From Roseinatronobacter sp052379845 (GTDB taxonomy: Bacteria; Pseudomonadota; Alphaproteobacteria; Rhodobacterales; Rhodobacteraceae), in NCBI GenBank assembly GCA_052379845.1, contig JBQTCF010000008.1: a stretch of DNA of 64,000 nucleotides, one strand, 5' to 3'. Positions 44,003-52,522 of the stretch are shown here, one piece after another. The notes beneath the pieces are model-generated. The model ran no database searches and had not been told where the DNA came from. It was given only the letters and a program-made list of their open reading frames with translations. Within the stretch, counting starts at the first letter, position 1. Each line of letters opens with the position of its first letter. The position numbers and the translations under genes were made by a program.

Positions 44003-44511
44003 GGCTGCACCTCTAGCTGGGATTCTGTTCGGCCGACCAGCACATCATCGGGGTCGCGCCACAGGCGGTGCAGGAAATGCCCGCAATAAAACAAGATCAC
44101 CGCACCCGAAAACGGAATGGCCCCGTAGACATAGCCCATGGGCAGCCGCAGGGTGGGCGTGATCTGTCCTGACGCAAGGGTGCGGCTTGTCAGCGACCAG
44201 CCCCCCTTGATCATGACCAGAATCGCAAAACCCGCCACAAGGGCCAGAATCACCACATTGACGATCTGGCGCATGCGGCTGGGCAGCAGCATGGGCACAA
44301 TGTCGATGGCCAGATGTTTGGCTTGCCCAAACGTATAGGCCCCGCCGATCAACGCCAGCCACATGAACAACAGCCGCGCAAATTCCCCCGTAACTGTGCT
44401 GGGGGCCTGCAGGACGTAGCGGGAAAAGACCTGCCAGACGATGCTGGCAACAATGATTGCAAATATCACCACAATGATGGATTCCAGCAATCTGTCGACA
44501 AGGCGTTTCAT
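43999..44511 (-). CDS. TRAP transporter small permease (DctQ family), glucuronide system
   Basis: A 170-residue four-helix DctQ-family protein, with the conserved LIGGAYTFGQAKHLAIDIV loop. It is the first gene of the minus-strand arm, 93 bases from the palindromic operator at 44605-44622, and overlaps dctM by four bases. Confidence 0.9.
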   Translation of the reverse strand: MKRLVDRLLESIIVVIFAIIVASIVWQVFSRYVLQAPSTVTGEFARLLFMWLALIGGAYTFGQAKHLAIDIVPMLLPSRMRQIVNVVILALVAGFAILVMIKGGWSLTSRTLASGQITPTLRLPMGYVYGAIPFSGAVILFYCGHFLHRLWRDPDDVLVGRTESQLEVQP

Positions 44512-44604
44512 TTCCGTCCCTCCCTGTGGCGAAATTTACGCATATCAGCGTGGCGCCGTTGCCGGACCATACCACCAATGTCAGACCTTCTGACAAGATC
44601 CTGC

Positions 44605-44622
44605 AAATTGGTCAACCAATTT
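44605..44622. promoter_or_regulatory. UxuR/ExuR-type palindromic operator
   Basis: AAATTGGTCAACCAATTT is a palindrome with perfect 8-bp half sites. It differs only in the central two bases from AAATTGGTATACCAATTT, the UxuR/ExuR consensus I recall from enterobacteria. It is in the 226-base divergent region between the TRAP permease arm and the binding-protein/glucuronidase arm. The GntR regulator at 47607-48350 is the likely ligand. A TTGACT hexamer at 44633-44638 may be a -35 box. Confidence 0.75.
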
Positions 44623-44737
44623 ATGAAATGGGTTGACTAATGCATGTTTTGGTCGTCATCTTGGTGACCAGAGGGCACATGAACCCATGCGCCCCCTTCG
44701 CACGACCACCACACCACACCATCGGGAGGAAGACACC

Positions 44738-45721
44738 ATGGCCCAATTCACACGCACCATCGCGCTTGCTACAACCGCAAGTCTGGCGCTTGGCGCAGCG
44801 GCAAATGCACAAACACTGCTGCGGCTGAACCATAACAACCCCGCCGACCACCCCACGCATATCAGCATGGAATTCATGGGCGAGCGGTTTGCCGAACTGA
44901 CCGACAATGCCTACCGCATTCAGGTTTTCCCCAACGCACAGCTTGGCACGCAGCGCGAATCAATGGAACTGGTGCAGAACTGCGCGCTGGAGATGGCGCG
45001 CTCCAACGCCGCCGAACTGGAAGCGTTTGAACCCCTGTACAGCGCGATCAACCTGCCCTTCATTTTTGAAAGCGAAGACCATTTCTTCGAAGTTATCGAC
45101 GGTGACGTGGGCCAGACAATCCTGAACGCATCGGCGGACAAGGGCTTTCTGGGGGTGTCCTTCCTGACCGAAGGCGCGCGGTCCTTCTATGGTGACCGCC
45201 CCATCAACAGCCCCGCTGATCTGGCTGGGGTGAATGTGCGCGTGCAACCCAGTCCGTCGGCCATTCGCATGGTGGAACTTCTGGGCGGCAACCCCACCCC
45301 CATTGACTGGGGCGAATTGTATAGCGCCTTGCAACAGGGTGTTGTCAACATGGCCGAAAACAACCCCACCGCGTTGACCACCGCGCGCCATGGCGAAGTT
45401 GCCGACTATTTCTCGCTGAATGAGCACACGATCATCCCCTCGGTTGTGGTGATTTCCAGCTGCGCATGGGACGCCATGTCCGAAGAACATCAGCAGGCCT
45501 TGCGCACCGCCGCACTTGAATCGCAAGCCTTCCACCGCGAAAGCTGGGATGCGATTGCGCAGGCATCGCTTGAAACTGCACAGGCCGAAATGGGTGTGAC
45601 CATCAACACCGTGGAAAAAGGCCCCTTCATTGAAGCCGTGCTGCCCATGCATGAAGAAGTGGCTGCGCAATCGCCTGAACTGGCTGCGCTGATCGACAGC
45701 ATCAAGGCACTGGCCAACTAA
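44738..45721 (+). CDS. TRAP transporter solute-binding protein (DctP family), glucuronide system
   Basis: A 327-residue periplasmic binding protein. The start at 44738 follows GGGAGGAAG and opens a signal peptide of about 22 residues ending ANA. Typical blocks are LLRLNHNNPADHPTHISMEFMGERF, IQVFPNAQLGTQRESMELVQ and VNVRVQPSPSAIRMVELLGGNPTPIDWGE. Its permeases are divergent (42704-44511). The next genes make beta-glucuronidase, a hexuronate-type regulator and mannonate dehydratase, so its ligand is probably a uronic acid or glucuronide. Confidence 0.92.
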   Translation: MAQFTRTIALATTASLALGAAANAQTLLRLNHNNPADHPTHISMEFMGERFAELTDNAYRIQVFPNAQLGTQRESMELVQNCALEMARSNAAELEAFEPLYSAINLPFIFESEDHFFEVIDGDVGQTILNASADKGFLGVSFLTEGARSFYGDRPINSPADLAGVNVRVQPSPSAIRMVELLGGNPTPIDWGELYSALQQGVVNMAENNPTALTTARHGEVADYFSLNEHTIIPSVVVISSCAWDAMSEEHQQALRTAALESQAFHRESWDAIAQASLETAQAEMGVTINTVEKGPFIEAVLPMHEEVAAQSPELAALIDSIKALAN

Positions 45722-45738
45722 GGCACTTTCGGAAAGCG

Positions 45739-45784
45739 CCTGAGGCGGTCTGGGCAGTTCAGCGAAACGCCAGGCCGCTTCAGG
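45739..45784 (+). terminator. Intercistronic hairpin between dctP and beta-glucuronidase
   Basis: A 15-bp stem (CCTGAGGCGGTCTGG with CCAGGCCGCTTCAGG), complete if two G-U pairs are allowed, with a 16-base loop. It starts 18 bases after the binding-protein stop. There is no T tract, so it may stabilise or limit the transcript rather than end it. The parallel with the other TRAP operon suggests unequal expression of the binding protein. Confidence 0.6.
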
Positions 45785-45816
45785 CTCATGACAAAAGGTT
45801 TCGGGGGGTAACCGGC

Positions 45817-47607
45817 ATGCTGGAACGTTCAACCATCGGAGAGAATGCGCTTCAGGCCCTGCATGATGAAGATTATGCAGCGCCCTTTGACACGCGCACC
45901 CTGACATATAAGGGGCTTCTTTTCACGGGTGGACGTGCCGCGCAATCGCTGGATGGGGACTGGAATTTCTGCGTGGACCTGCTGGATACAGGTCTGCGCC
46001 AGAAATGGTTTTCCATGCAGCCTGCCGCCCCCGAAACCCGCACCGAACCGTGGGATTATGACCCCTATATGGGCGAAACGGTCCGCGTGCCCGCCAATTG
46101 GCAAATGCTTAAGGAAAAATGGTATTTCTATGAAGGCAGCGCTTGGTATACCCGCGCGCTGGACCACAGCCCCCGCGCGGGGCGGCGCCAGATCCTGCGC
46201 ATCGGGGCGGCGCAATATGACTGCAAGGTGTTTGTAAACGGCAAGTTTCTGGGCAACCACATGGGCGGGTCCACCCCGTTTTGTGTGGAGTTGACCGATG
46301 AGTTGCGCGACGGGCGCAACTGGCTGATGCTGTGTGTCAACAACACCCGCACACCGGACCGCGTGCCCATGCGCAACACCGACTGGTTCAACTATGGCGG
46401 CATATACCGCGAAACCCAGCTGTTCGACCTGCCCGCCGCGTTTATCCGTGACATGGGCCTGCGCCTTGGCGCGGATGGCGCGTCAATCGCGGTTGATCTG
46501 GAAATTGACGGCGCGGATAGTGGCGAGGTGCACTTCTCCATTCCCGAATTGGGCGTGGATCAGGCGATTCCTGTCACCGATGGGCAGGCCAGCGCAGTCA
46601 TTCCCGCGCAACCCGAATTATGGTCGCCCGACACGCCCAAACTGTATGAAGTTCACGCCCGTTTCGGGGGTGACACGGTGACTGACCGCGTGGGGTTTCG
46701 CACCATCACCCGGCGCGGCACTGATATTTTGCTGAATGGCAAACCCGTCTGGCTGCGCGGCATTTCCGTTCACGAAGATGACCTGACCCTTGGCAAGGTC
46801 ACCACCGAGGAAGATTTGCGCGCCCGCTTCCAGCACGCCAAGGAACTGGGCTGCAATTTCCTGCGGCTGGCGCATTACCCCCACCATGAACGCGCCGCCC
46901 AGCTTGCGGATGAGTTGGGCTTCATGCTGTGGCAGGAAATTCCGGTGTATTGGGCCATCGCCTTTGACAACCCCGCAACCTATGCCGATGCGGAAAACCA
47001 GCTTCTGGAACTGATCCGGCGCGACCGCAACCGCGCCAGCGTCGTCATATGGTCTATTGGCAATGAAAACCCCGACACGGATGCGCGCCTGTCCTTCATG
47101 CGCGCCTTGGCCGATGCCGCACGCCGCGCTGATGGCACCCGCCTGATTGCCGCCGCCTGCCTGATAAACCACACCCGCAACCGCATAGAGGACCGTCTGG
47201 CGGAATATCTGGACGTGATCGGTATCAATGAATATTACGGATGGTATGACGAAAATATTACAGACCTGATCGAAATTGGCCGCAATTCGGCCCCTGACAG
47301 GCCCGTGGTCATTTCGGAAACAGGCGCAGATGGCGCAATCGGCAATGGGGCACCTGCAACGGGGCTGTTCAGTGAAGCTTATATGACACAGGTATACCGC
47401 CAGCAAATCGAGATTCTGCGCGATCTGGACTATGTCAAAGGCATGTCCCCATGGATTTTGTATGATTTCCGCGTTGAACGGCGCCAGAACATTTTTCAGA
47501 ACGGGTTTAACAAAAAGGGCCTGATTGCTGCGGACAAACGCACCAAAAAAGCGGCTTTCGGGGTGCTGGCGGCATTCTACCATGCGCGCGCCAAGGGGGA
47601 AATCTGA
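45817..47607 (+). CDS. uidA: Beta-glucuronidase (glycoside hydrolase family 2)
   Basis: A 596-residue GH2 protein, close to the 600-residue length of beta-glucuronidases. The acid/base is Glu417 in IWSIGNENPD and the nucleophile Glu501 in VVISETGADG. The N-terminal sugar-binding domain contains VRVPANWQ and NWYxG-like DWFNYGGIYRE. No signal peptide is present. It releases glucuronic acid from imported glucuronides. It precedes the GntR regulator, the ATG of which touches its TGA. Related GH2 beta-galactosidases would be larger; a galacturonidase function is not excluded. Confidence 0.88.
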   Translation: MLERSTIGENALQALHDEDYAAPFDTRTLTYKGLLFTGGRAAQSLDGDWNFCVDLLDTGLRQKWFSMQPAAPETRTEPWDYDPYMGETVRVPANWQMLKEKWYFYEGSAWYTRALDHSPRAGRRQILRIGAAQYDCKVFVNGKFLGNHMGGSTPFCVELTDELRDGRNWLMLCVNNTRTPDRVPMRNTDWFNYGGIYRETQLFDLPAAFIRDMGLRLGADGASIAVDLEIDGADSGEVHFSIPELGVDQAIPVTDGQASAVIPAQPELWSPDTPKLYEVHARFGGDTVTDRVGFRTITRRGTDILLNGKPVWLRGISVHEDDLTLGKVTTEEDLRARFQHAKELGCNFLRLAHYPHHERAAQLADELGFMLWQEIPVYWAIAFDNPATYADAENQLLELIRRDRNRASVVIWSIGNENPDTDARLSFMRALADAARRADGTRLIAAACLINHTRNRIEDRLAEYLDVIGINEYYGWYDENITDLIEIGRNSAPDRPVVISETGADGAIGNGAPATGLFSEAYMTQVYRQQIEILRDLDYVKGMSPWILYDFRVERRQNIFQNGFNKKGLIAADKRTKKAAFGVLAAFYHARAKGEI

Positions 47608-48350
47608 TGGCGCGGGCGACAAAACGCTATCAGGAAGTGGCCGAAGGATTGCGCGCGCTGATCGTGCAGGGCGGCTACAGCCCTGGTGACCGCATCCTGA
47701 CCGAACGCCAGATCGCCGAGCAATTGCAGGTCGGGCGTTCTGCGGCGCGCGAAGCAATCCTGTTGATGGAAATCGAAGGCATGCTGGAAGTGCGCAAGGG
47801 TTCGGGCATTTACCTGAAGGCCATGGACAGCACCCCCCCCAAGGGCGATGCCAATGACATTGGCCCGTTTGAGTTGATTCAGGCGCGGCAGTTGCTGGAA
47901 AGCGCTGTGGCGGGGCTTGCGGCGTCCACAGTGACCAAGGCCGACATTATACGCATGCGCGACGCGCTGGACCTGGAACGCAGCAGTATTGCCAGCGGCG
48001 CACAGGATTATTCGGGCGATGAATTGTTCCACCGCCTGATTGCCGAAGCGACACAGAACAGTGTTCTGGTCGACACTGTAAACGAGCTGTGGGAAAAGCG
48101 CGAAGGAAGCCGCATGTGGGCGCGCCTGCATGACCGTATTTTCGTGACCGATTACCGCTTGCGCTGGTTGGATGACCACAGCGCCATTCTGGCCGCCCTG
48201 CAACGCCGCGACCCCGAAGCGGCCAGAAGTGCCATGTGGCAGCATCTGGAAAACGTGCGCGTGACCCTGATGGACCTGTCAGATGACGAAGACCCCGGCT
48301 TTGACGGATACCTGTTCGATTCGCGCGAAGTGTCGAAAGTGTTTCGCTGA
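47607..48350 (+). CDS. GntR/FadR-family regulator, UxuR/ExuR-like
   Basis: A 247-residue GntR regulator of the FCD type. The N-terminal winged helix has YQEVAEGLRALIVQGGYSPGDRILTERQIAEQLQVGRSAAREAILLME, and the C-terminal FCD ligand domain contains the metal-binding His/Asp pattern around DELFHRLIAEATQN. It lies between beta-glucuronidase and uxuA in one operon. The UxuR-type operator in the upstream divergent promoter is its likely binding site, with a hexuronate such as fructuronate or mannonate as inducer. Confidence 0.87.
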   Translation: MARATKRYQEVAEGLRALIVQGGYSPGDRILTERQIAEQLQVGRSAAREAILLMEIEGMLEVRKGSGIYLKAMDSTPPKGDANDIGPFELIQARQLLESAVAGLAASTVTKADIIRMRDALDLERSSIASGAQDYSGDELFHRLIAEATQNSVLVDTVNELWEKREGSRMWARLHDRIFVTDYRLRWLDDHSAILAALQRRDPEAARSAMWQHLENVRVTLMDLSDDEDPGFDGYLFDSREVSKVFR

Positions 48351-48378
48351 CTGGTTTTGACCCAGAGGATACCTGAAT

Positions 48379-49569
48379 ATGGACTATACTTGGCGTTGGT
48401 TTGGCCCGGACGACCCTGTTTCGCTTGCGGATGTGCGGCAGGCGGGCGCAACCGGAATTGTGACCGCCCTTCATCAGATACCCAATGGTGTGCTGTGGCC
48501 TGTCAGCGCCATCATGGACCGCAAGGCCATGATTGACGCCGCCGGTTTGCGCTGGCAGGTTGTCGAAAGCATTCCCGTTCCCGAGGCGATCAAGCTGGGC
48601 CATGACGGCTGGCAGGAATTGGCGGACATATGGGCCGCATCAGCGCTGAACCTGGCGCAATGCGGAATCACGACGATCTGTTACAATTTCATGCCGGTTC
48701 TGGACTGGACGCGCACGCGCCTGCGCCATGTCATGGATGACGGGGCCGAATGCCTGCGTTTTGACCGTGTTGATCTGGCGGTTTTTGATCTGTTCATTTT
48801 GCAACGCGACGGGGCGGGTGCGGATTACAACGCCCAAACCCGCACCGAGGCGGAACGCCGCTTCGCCCTTATGGATGAAGACGCGCGCGCCGCGTTGTCG
48901 GATACTATCATTGCCGGGCTGCCCGGGTCCGAGGAAAGCTACACACTGGATGCTTTTCGTGCCCATATCGACCAGTATCAACGTATTAGCGCCCCGCAAT
49001 TGCGCCAGCATTTGCACCAGTTCCTGAACCGCGTCATCCCCCAGCTTGCGGGCGCAGGCGTCCGGCTGGCCATTCACCCCGATGACCCGCCCCGTGCCTT
49101 GTTCGGGTTGCCGCGTGTCGTGTCCACATGCGATGATCTGGACGCCATTGCGCAAATGCACCCCGATGCGGCAAATGGGTTCACCTTCTGCGCCGGGTCA
49201 TTGGGCGTGCGGCCAGACAATGACCTGCCCGCGATGTTGCGCAAACATGGCGCGCGGGTCTATTTCCTGCACCTGCGCAACACCCTGCGCGACCCGGTAT
49301 CGCACCTAAGCGATGGTCTGGAAGGCGAGAGTTTTCAGGAAGCGGCCCATCTTGGGGGCGATACCGACATGGTGGCCCTTGTGGCCGAAGTGCTGCGACT
49401 GGAAGCCGCGCGCGGCGCCGCCCTGCCCTTCCGGCCCGACCATGGCCACGCATTGCAAAGTGACCTGCGCAGCGATTATCGCCCCGGATATTCCGCAGTT
49501 GGCCGCCTGCGCGGCATGGCCGAAATTCGCGGCATTGAACACGCGCTGCGCTGGTCGGGCGCGTCATAG
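48379..49569 (+). CDS. uxuA: D-mannonate dehydratase
   Basis: A 396-residue UxuA protein, normal family length. It has the family start with WRWFGPDDPVSLADVRQAGATGIVTALH, the metal-binding YNFMPVLDWTRT, LAIHPDDPP and LHLRN segments. It dehydrates D-mannonate to 2-keto-3-deoxygluconate in glucuronate catabolism. The companion isomerase (uxaC) and fructuronate reductase (uxuB) are not in the window. It follows the regulator by 28 bases. Confidence 0.95.
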   Translation: MDYTWRWFGPDDPVSLADVRQAGATGIVTALHQIPNGVLWPVSAIMDRKAMIDAAGLRWQVVESIPVPEAIKLGHDGWQELADIWAASALNLAQCGITTICYNFMPVLDWTRTRLRHVMDDGAECLRFDRVDLAVFDLFILQRDGAGADYNAQTRTEAERRFALMDEDARAALSDTIIAGLPGSEESYTLDAFRAHIDQYQRISAPQLRQHLHQFLNRVIPQLAGAGVRLAIHPDDPPRALFGLPRVVSTCDDLDAIAQMHPDAANGFTFCAGSLGVRPDNDLPAMLRKHGARVYFLHLRNTLRDPVSHLSDGLEGESFQEAAHLGGDTDMVALVAEVLRLEAARGAALPFRPDHGHALQSDLRSDYRPGYSAVGRLRGMAEIRGIEHALRWSGAS

Positions 49570-49758
49570 CATCCGCGCAAGCGTGGCCGCTATTATGGAA
49601 ATGCCTTGATGGCGCGGTGCCCTGTCACCGCGCCATCTGCATATTGGCATACGGGCCGCAGACAGCACATTCTGAAACTGCCGCGCGCCGGTGATCCCTG
49701 AAATGATGTATTGTTGCGCGTGATTGGCCGCAGAAGGATGAAAATTTCAGCGCAGTTC

Positions 49759-49786
49759 AAAAATTTTACCAATTGATAAATTTTTT
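49759..49786. promoter_or_regulatory. AT-rich palindrome, candidate RutR site upstream of preT
   Basis: A 28-bp imperfect palindrome centred on CAATTG, with 24 of 28 positions symmetrical. The central TTTACCAATTGATAAA (49765-49780) matches 11 of the 14 defined bases of the RutR consensus TTGACCAnnTGGTCAA. It is 62 bases upstream of the preT start in the 278-base gap 49570-49847, which otherwise contains no gene. Confidence 0.6.
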
Positions 49787-49847
49787 AAGCCGTGCTTTCC
49801 TGTTGTGGCACCAGAACGTCATTCTGCCAGCCACAAGGGGCCAGCCA

Positions 49848-51191
49848 ATGTCACATAGCATCACAACTTCCGGAATCGTCGCCGGCAGGTTGCATCCCGA
49901 AGATTACGCGCAGCATTTCGACGACCTTTACCCCGATCTTGACGCCCATGAAGCCATGGTTGCCGCCGACAGGTGCTATTTCTGCCATGACGCGCCCTGC
50001 ATCACGGCCTGCCCTACGGAAATCGACATTCCGCTGTTTATTCGCCAGATACAGGCAGGCCAGCCGCAGGCGGCGGCGCGCACCATCTTTGACCAGAATA
50101 TCCTTGGCGGCATGTGCGCGCGCGTCTGCCCGACCGAGACATTGTGCGAAGGGGCTTGTGTGCGCGAAGCCGCCGAGGGCAAGCCTGTCGAAATTGGCCG
50201 TTTGCAACGCTACGCCACGGACACGTTGATTGCGAAGCATTCCCACCCCTATACGCGTGCAACCCCAACTGGAAAACGCCTGGCCGTTGTCGGTGCTGGC
50301 CCGGCGGGGCTGGCCTGCGCGCACCGGCTGGCGATGCACGGCCATGACGTGATCATTTATGACCGGCGCGAAAAGCCGGGCGGGCTGAATGAATACGGCA
50401 TCGCCGCCTATAAGGCGGCGCACGGGTTTGCACAGGCCGAAGTGGACTGGTTGCTGCAAATTGGTGGAATCACATTGCGGCAGGGCTGGACACTGGGCCG
50501 CGATGGCACCTTGGCGGATTTGCAGGAAACCCATGATGCGGTGTTTCTGGGTATCGGCCTTGCTGGTGTCAACGCGCTGGGACTGGACGGTGAAGACATA
50601 CCAACCGCCCGCGATGCGGTGGATTTCATTTCCGAGTTGCGCCAGACAGATGACCTGTCAACCCTGCCCATCGGGCGGCATGTCGTGGTCATCGGCGGCG
50701 GCATGACGGCGGTGGATGCGGCAGTCCAATCGCGCCTGTTGGGGGCTGAACATGTGACCATGGTCTACCGGCGCGGGCGCGATGCGATGGGCGCATCGGA
50801 TTATGAATTGAACCACGCTGCCAATGAGGGCGTGAAGATCATCACCAACGCCATGCCGATTGCGATTCATGCCAATGGCACCCTGCGCGAAATTGAATTC
50901 GCCTATACCCATGCAGGCGAAACCGGGCTGGAACCCACGGGCGAAACATTCCGCCTGCGGGCCGACCAGCTGTTCAAGGCCATCGGGCAAAAACTGGATG
51001 CTGCGCCCGACGGTCTGACGCTGGACAAACGCAAGATCGGCGCCGACGCAGCCGGCCGCACATCGCGCCCCGGTGTCTGGGCCGGGGGGGACTGCACCGG
51101 CAGCGGCGAGGATTTGACCGTCACCGCCGTGGCCCAAGGCCGTGACGCGGCCGAGAGCATTCATGCAAGTCTGACGGGGACTGATGCGTAA
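49848..51191 (+). CDS. preT: NAD-dependent dihydropyrimidine dehydrogenase subunit PreT
   Basis: A 447-residue flavoprotein that forms the NADH-oxidising half of dihydropyrimidine dehydrogenase. The N-terminal cysteine-rich region (CYFCHDAPCITACPTEIDIP and CARVCPTETLCEGACV) binds [4Fe-4S] clusters. The FAD site VVGAGPAGLACAHRL and the NAD site VVIGGGMTAVDAAVQ follow. The start at 49848 is set by the AAGGGG upstream; the frame continues into the operator region. It is followed at 30 bases by preA. It reduces uracil or thymine to the dihydro form with PreA. Confidence 0.93.
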   Translation: MSHSITTSGIVAGRLHPEDYAQHFDDLYPDLDAHEAMVAADRCYFCHDAPCITACPTEIDIPLFIRQIQAGQPQAAARTIFDQNILGGMCARVCPTETLCEGACVREAAEGKPVEIGRLQRYATDTLIAKHSHPYTRATPTGKRLAVVGAGPAGLACAHRLAMHGHDVIIYDRREKPGGLNEYGIAAYKAAHGFAQAEVDWLLQIGGITLRQGWTLGRDGTLADLQETHDAVFLGIGLAGVNALGLDGEDIPTARDAVDFISELRQTDDLSTLPIGRHVVVIGGGMTAVDAAVQSRLLGAEHVTMVYRRGRDAMGASDYELNHAANEGVKIITNAMPIAIHANGTLREIEFAYTHAGETGLEPTGETFRLRADQLFKAIGQKLDAAPDGLTLDKRKIGADAAGRTSRPGVWAGGDCTGSGEDLTVTAVAQGRDAAESIHASLTGTDA

Positions 51192-51220
51192 AAAAAACGC
51201 ATCCATAAGGAGTTAGCAAA

Positions 51221-52522
51221 ATGGCCAACCTGACCACGAATTTCATCGGCATCAAATCCCCCAACCCCTACTGGCTGGCCTCTGCGCCGCCGACCGACAA
51301 GGCGTATAACGTGGAACGCGCGTTCAAGGCCGGTTGGGGCGGGGTGGTCTGGAAAACGCTGGGCTCTGAGGGGCCGCCTGTCGTCAATGTGAACGGCCCG
51401 CGTTACGGGGCCATCTGGGGCGCGGACCGCCGCCTTCTGGGCCTGAACAATATTGAACTGATCACTGATCGCCCGCTGGATGTGAACCTGCGCGAAATCA
51501 AGCAGGTCAAGCGCAACTGGCCCGACCGCGCGCTTGTGGTGTCGCTGATGGTGCCCTGTGATGAGGACTCGTGGAAAGCGATCCTGAAACATGTTGAAGA
51601 TACCGAGGCCGACGGGGTAGAGCTGAACTTCGGTTGCCCCCATGGCATGAGTGAACGCGGCATGGGCGCGGCTGTGGGCCAAGTGCCGGAATATATTGAA
51701 ATGGTCACGCGCTGGGTCAAACAACATTCGCGCATGCCCTGCATTGTCAAACTGACGCCTAATATCGCCGATATCCGCAAACCCGCCGAGGCCGCGAAAC
51801 GTGGCGGCGCTGATGCGGTGTCGCTGATCAACACCATCAATTCCATCACATCCGTCAATCTGGATACGTTCAGCCCCGAACCCATGATTGACGGCAAGGG
51901 CGCGCATGGGGGCTATTGCGGGCCAGCGGTGAAGCCCATTGCGCTGAACATGGTTGCCGAAATCGCGCGCAGTGCGGACACCCGCGATCTGCCCATTTCC
52001 GGCATTGGCGGCGTGACCACATGGCGCGATGCGGCGGAATTTCTGACCCTTGGTGCGGGCAATGTGCAGGTGTGCACGGCGGCCATGACCTACGGGTTTG
52101 GTATCATCAAGGAACTGACGGCGGGCCTGTCGCATTACATGGACCAGAAAGGGTTTACATCAGTTGACCAACTGGTGGGCCGCGCGGTGCCCAATGTGAC
52201 CGACTGGCAATACCTGAACCTGAATTATGTAACCAAGGCGAAGATCGATCAGGACCTGTGCATTTCCTGCGGGCGGTGCTATGCGGCATGCGAAGACACC
52301 TCGCATCAGGCAATTTCCATGTCACCTGACCGCAAGTTCGAGGTGATCGATGCCGAATGCGTGGCCTGCAACCTGTGTATCAATGTCTGCCCTGTGCAGG
52401 ATTGCATCACCATGGAACAAATGCCCAAGGGCAGCACCGACCCGCGCACAGGTGACACGGTGGGCGATTATGCGAACTGGACAACCCACCCCAACAACCC
52501 GATGGCAAAAGCGGCGGAATGA
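51221..52522 (+). CDS. preA: NAD-dependent dihydropyrimidine dehydrogenase subunit PreA
   Basis: A 433-residue protein with an FMN-dependent dihydroorotate-dehydrogenase-like barrel and a C-terminal two-[4Fe-4S] ferredoxin domain (CISCGRCYAACEDTSHQ and CVACNLCINVCPVQDC). Substrate-site motifs include LNFGCPHGMSERGMGAAVGQ and IINTINSITS-like SLINTINSITSVNLD. The catalytic-cysteine position of the mammalian enzyme (in ACGQ, from memory) reads AVGQ here. It makes the reduction of uracil and thymine with PreT. The stop is directly against the convergent rutR stop. Confidence 0.94.
   Translation: MANLTTNFIGIKSPNPYWLASAPPTDKAYNVERAFKAGWGGVVWKTLGSEGPPVVNVNGPRYGAIWGADRRLLGLNNIELITDRPLDVNLREIKQVKRNWPDRALVVSLMVPCDEDSWKAILKHVEDTEADGVELNFGCPHGMSERGMGAAVGQVPEYIEMVTRWVKQHSRMPCIVKLTPNIADIRKPAEAAKRGGADAVSLINTINSITSVNLDTFSPEPMIDGKGAHGGYCGPAVKPIALNMVAEIARSADTRDLPISGIGGVTTWRDAAEFLTLGAGNVQVCTAAMTYGFGIIKELTAGLSHYMDQKGFTSVDQLVGRAVPNVTDWQYLNLNYVTKAKIDQDLCISCGRCYAACEDTSHQAISMSPDRKFEVIDAECVACNLCINVCPVQDCITMEQMPKGSTDPRTGDTVGDYANWTTHPNNPMAKAAE

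Noticed and set aside
46618..47757. A 379-codon minus-strand frame opposite beta-glucuronidase
   Set aside because: It extends across the GH2 gene and into the GntR gene on the other strand and lacks any motif.
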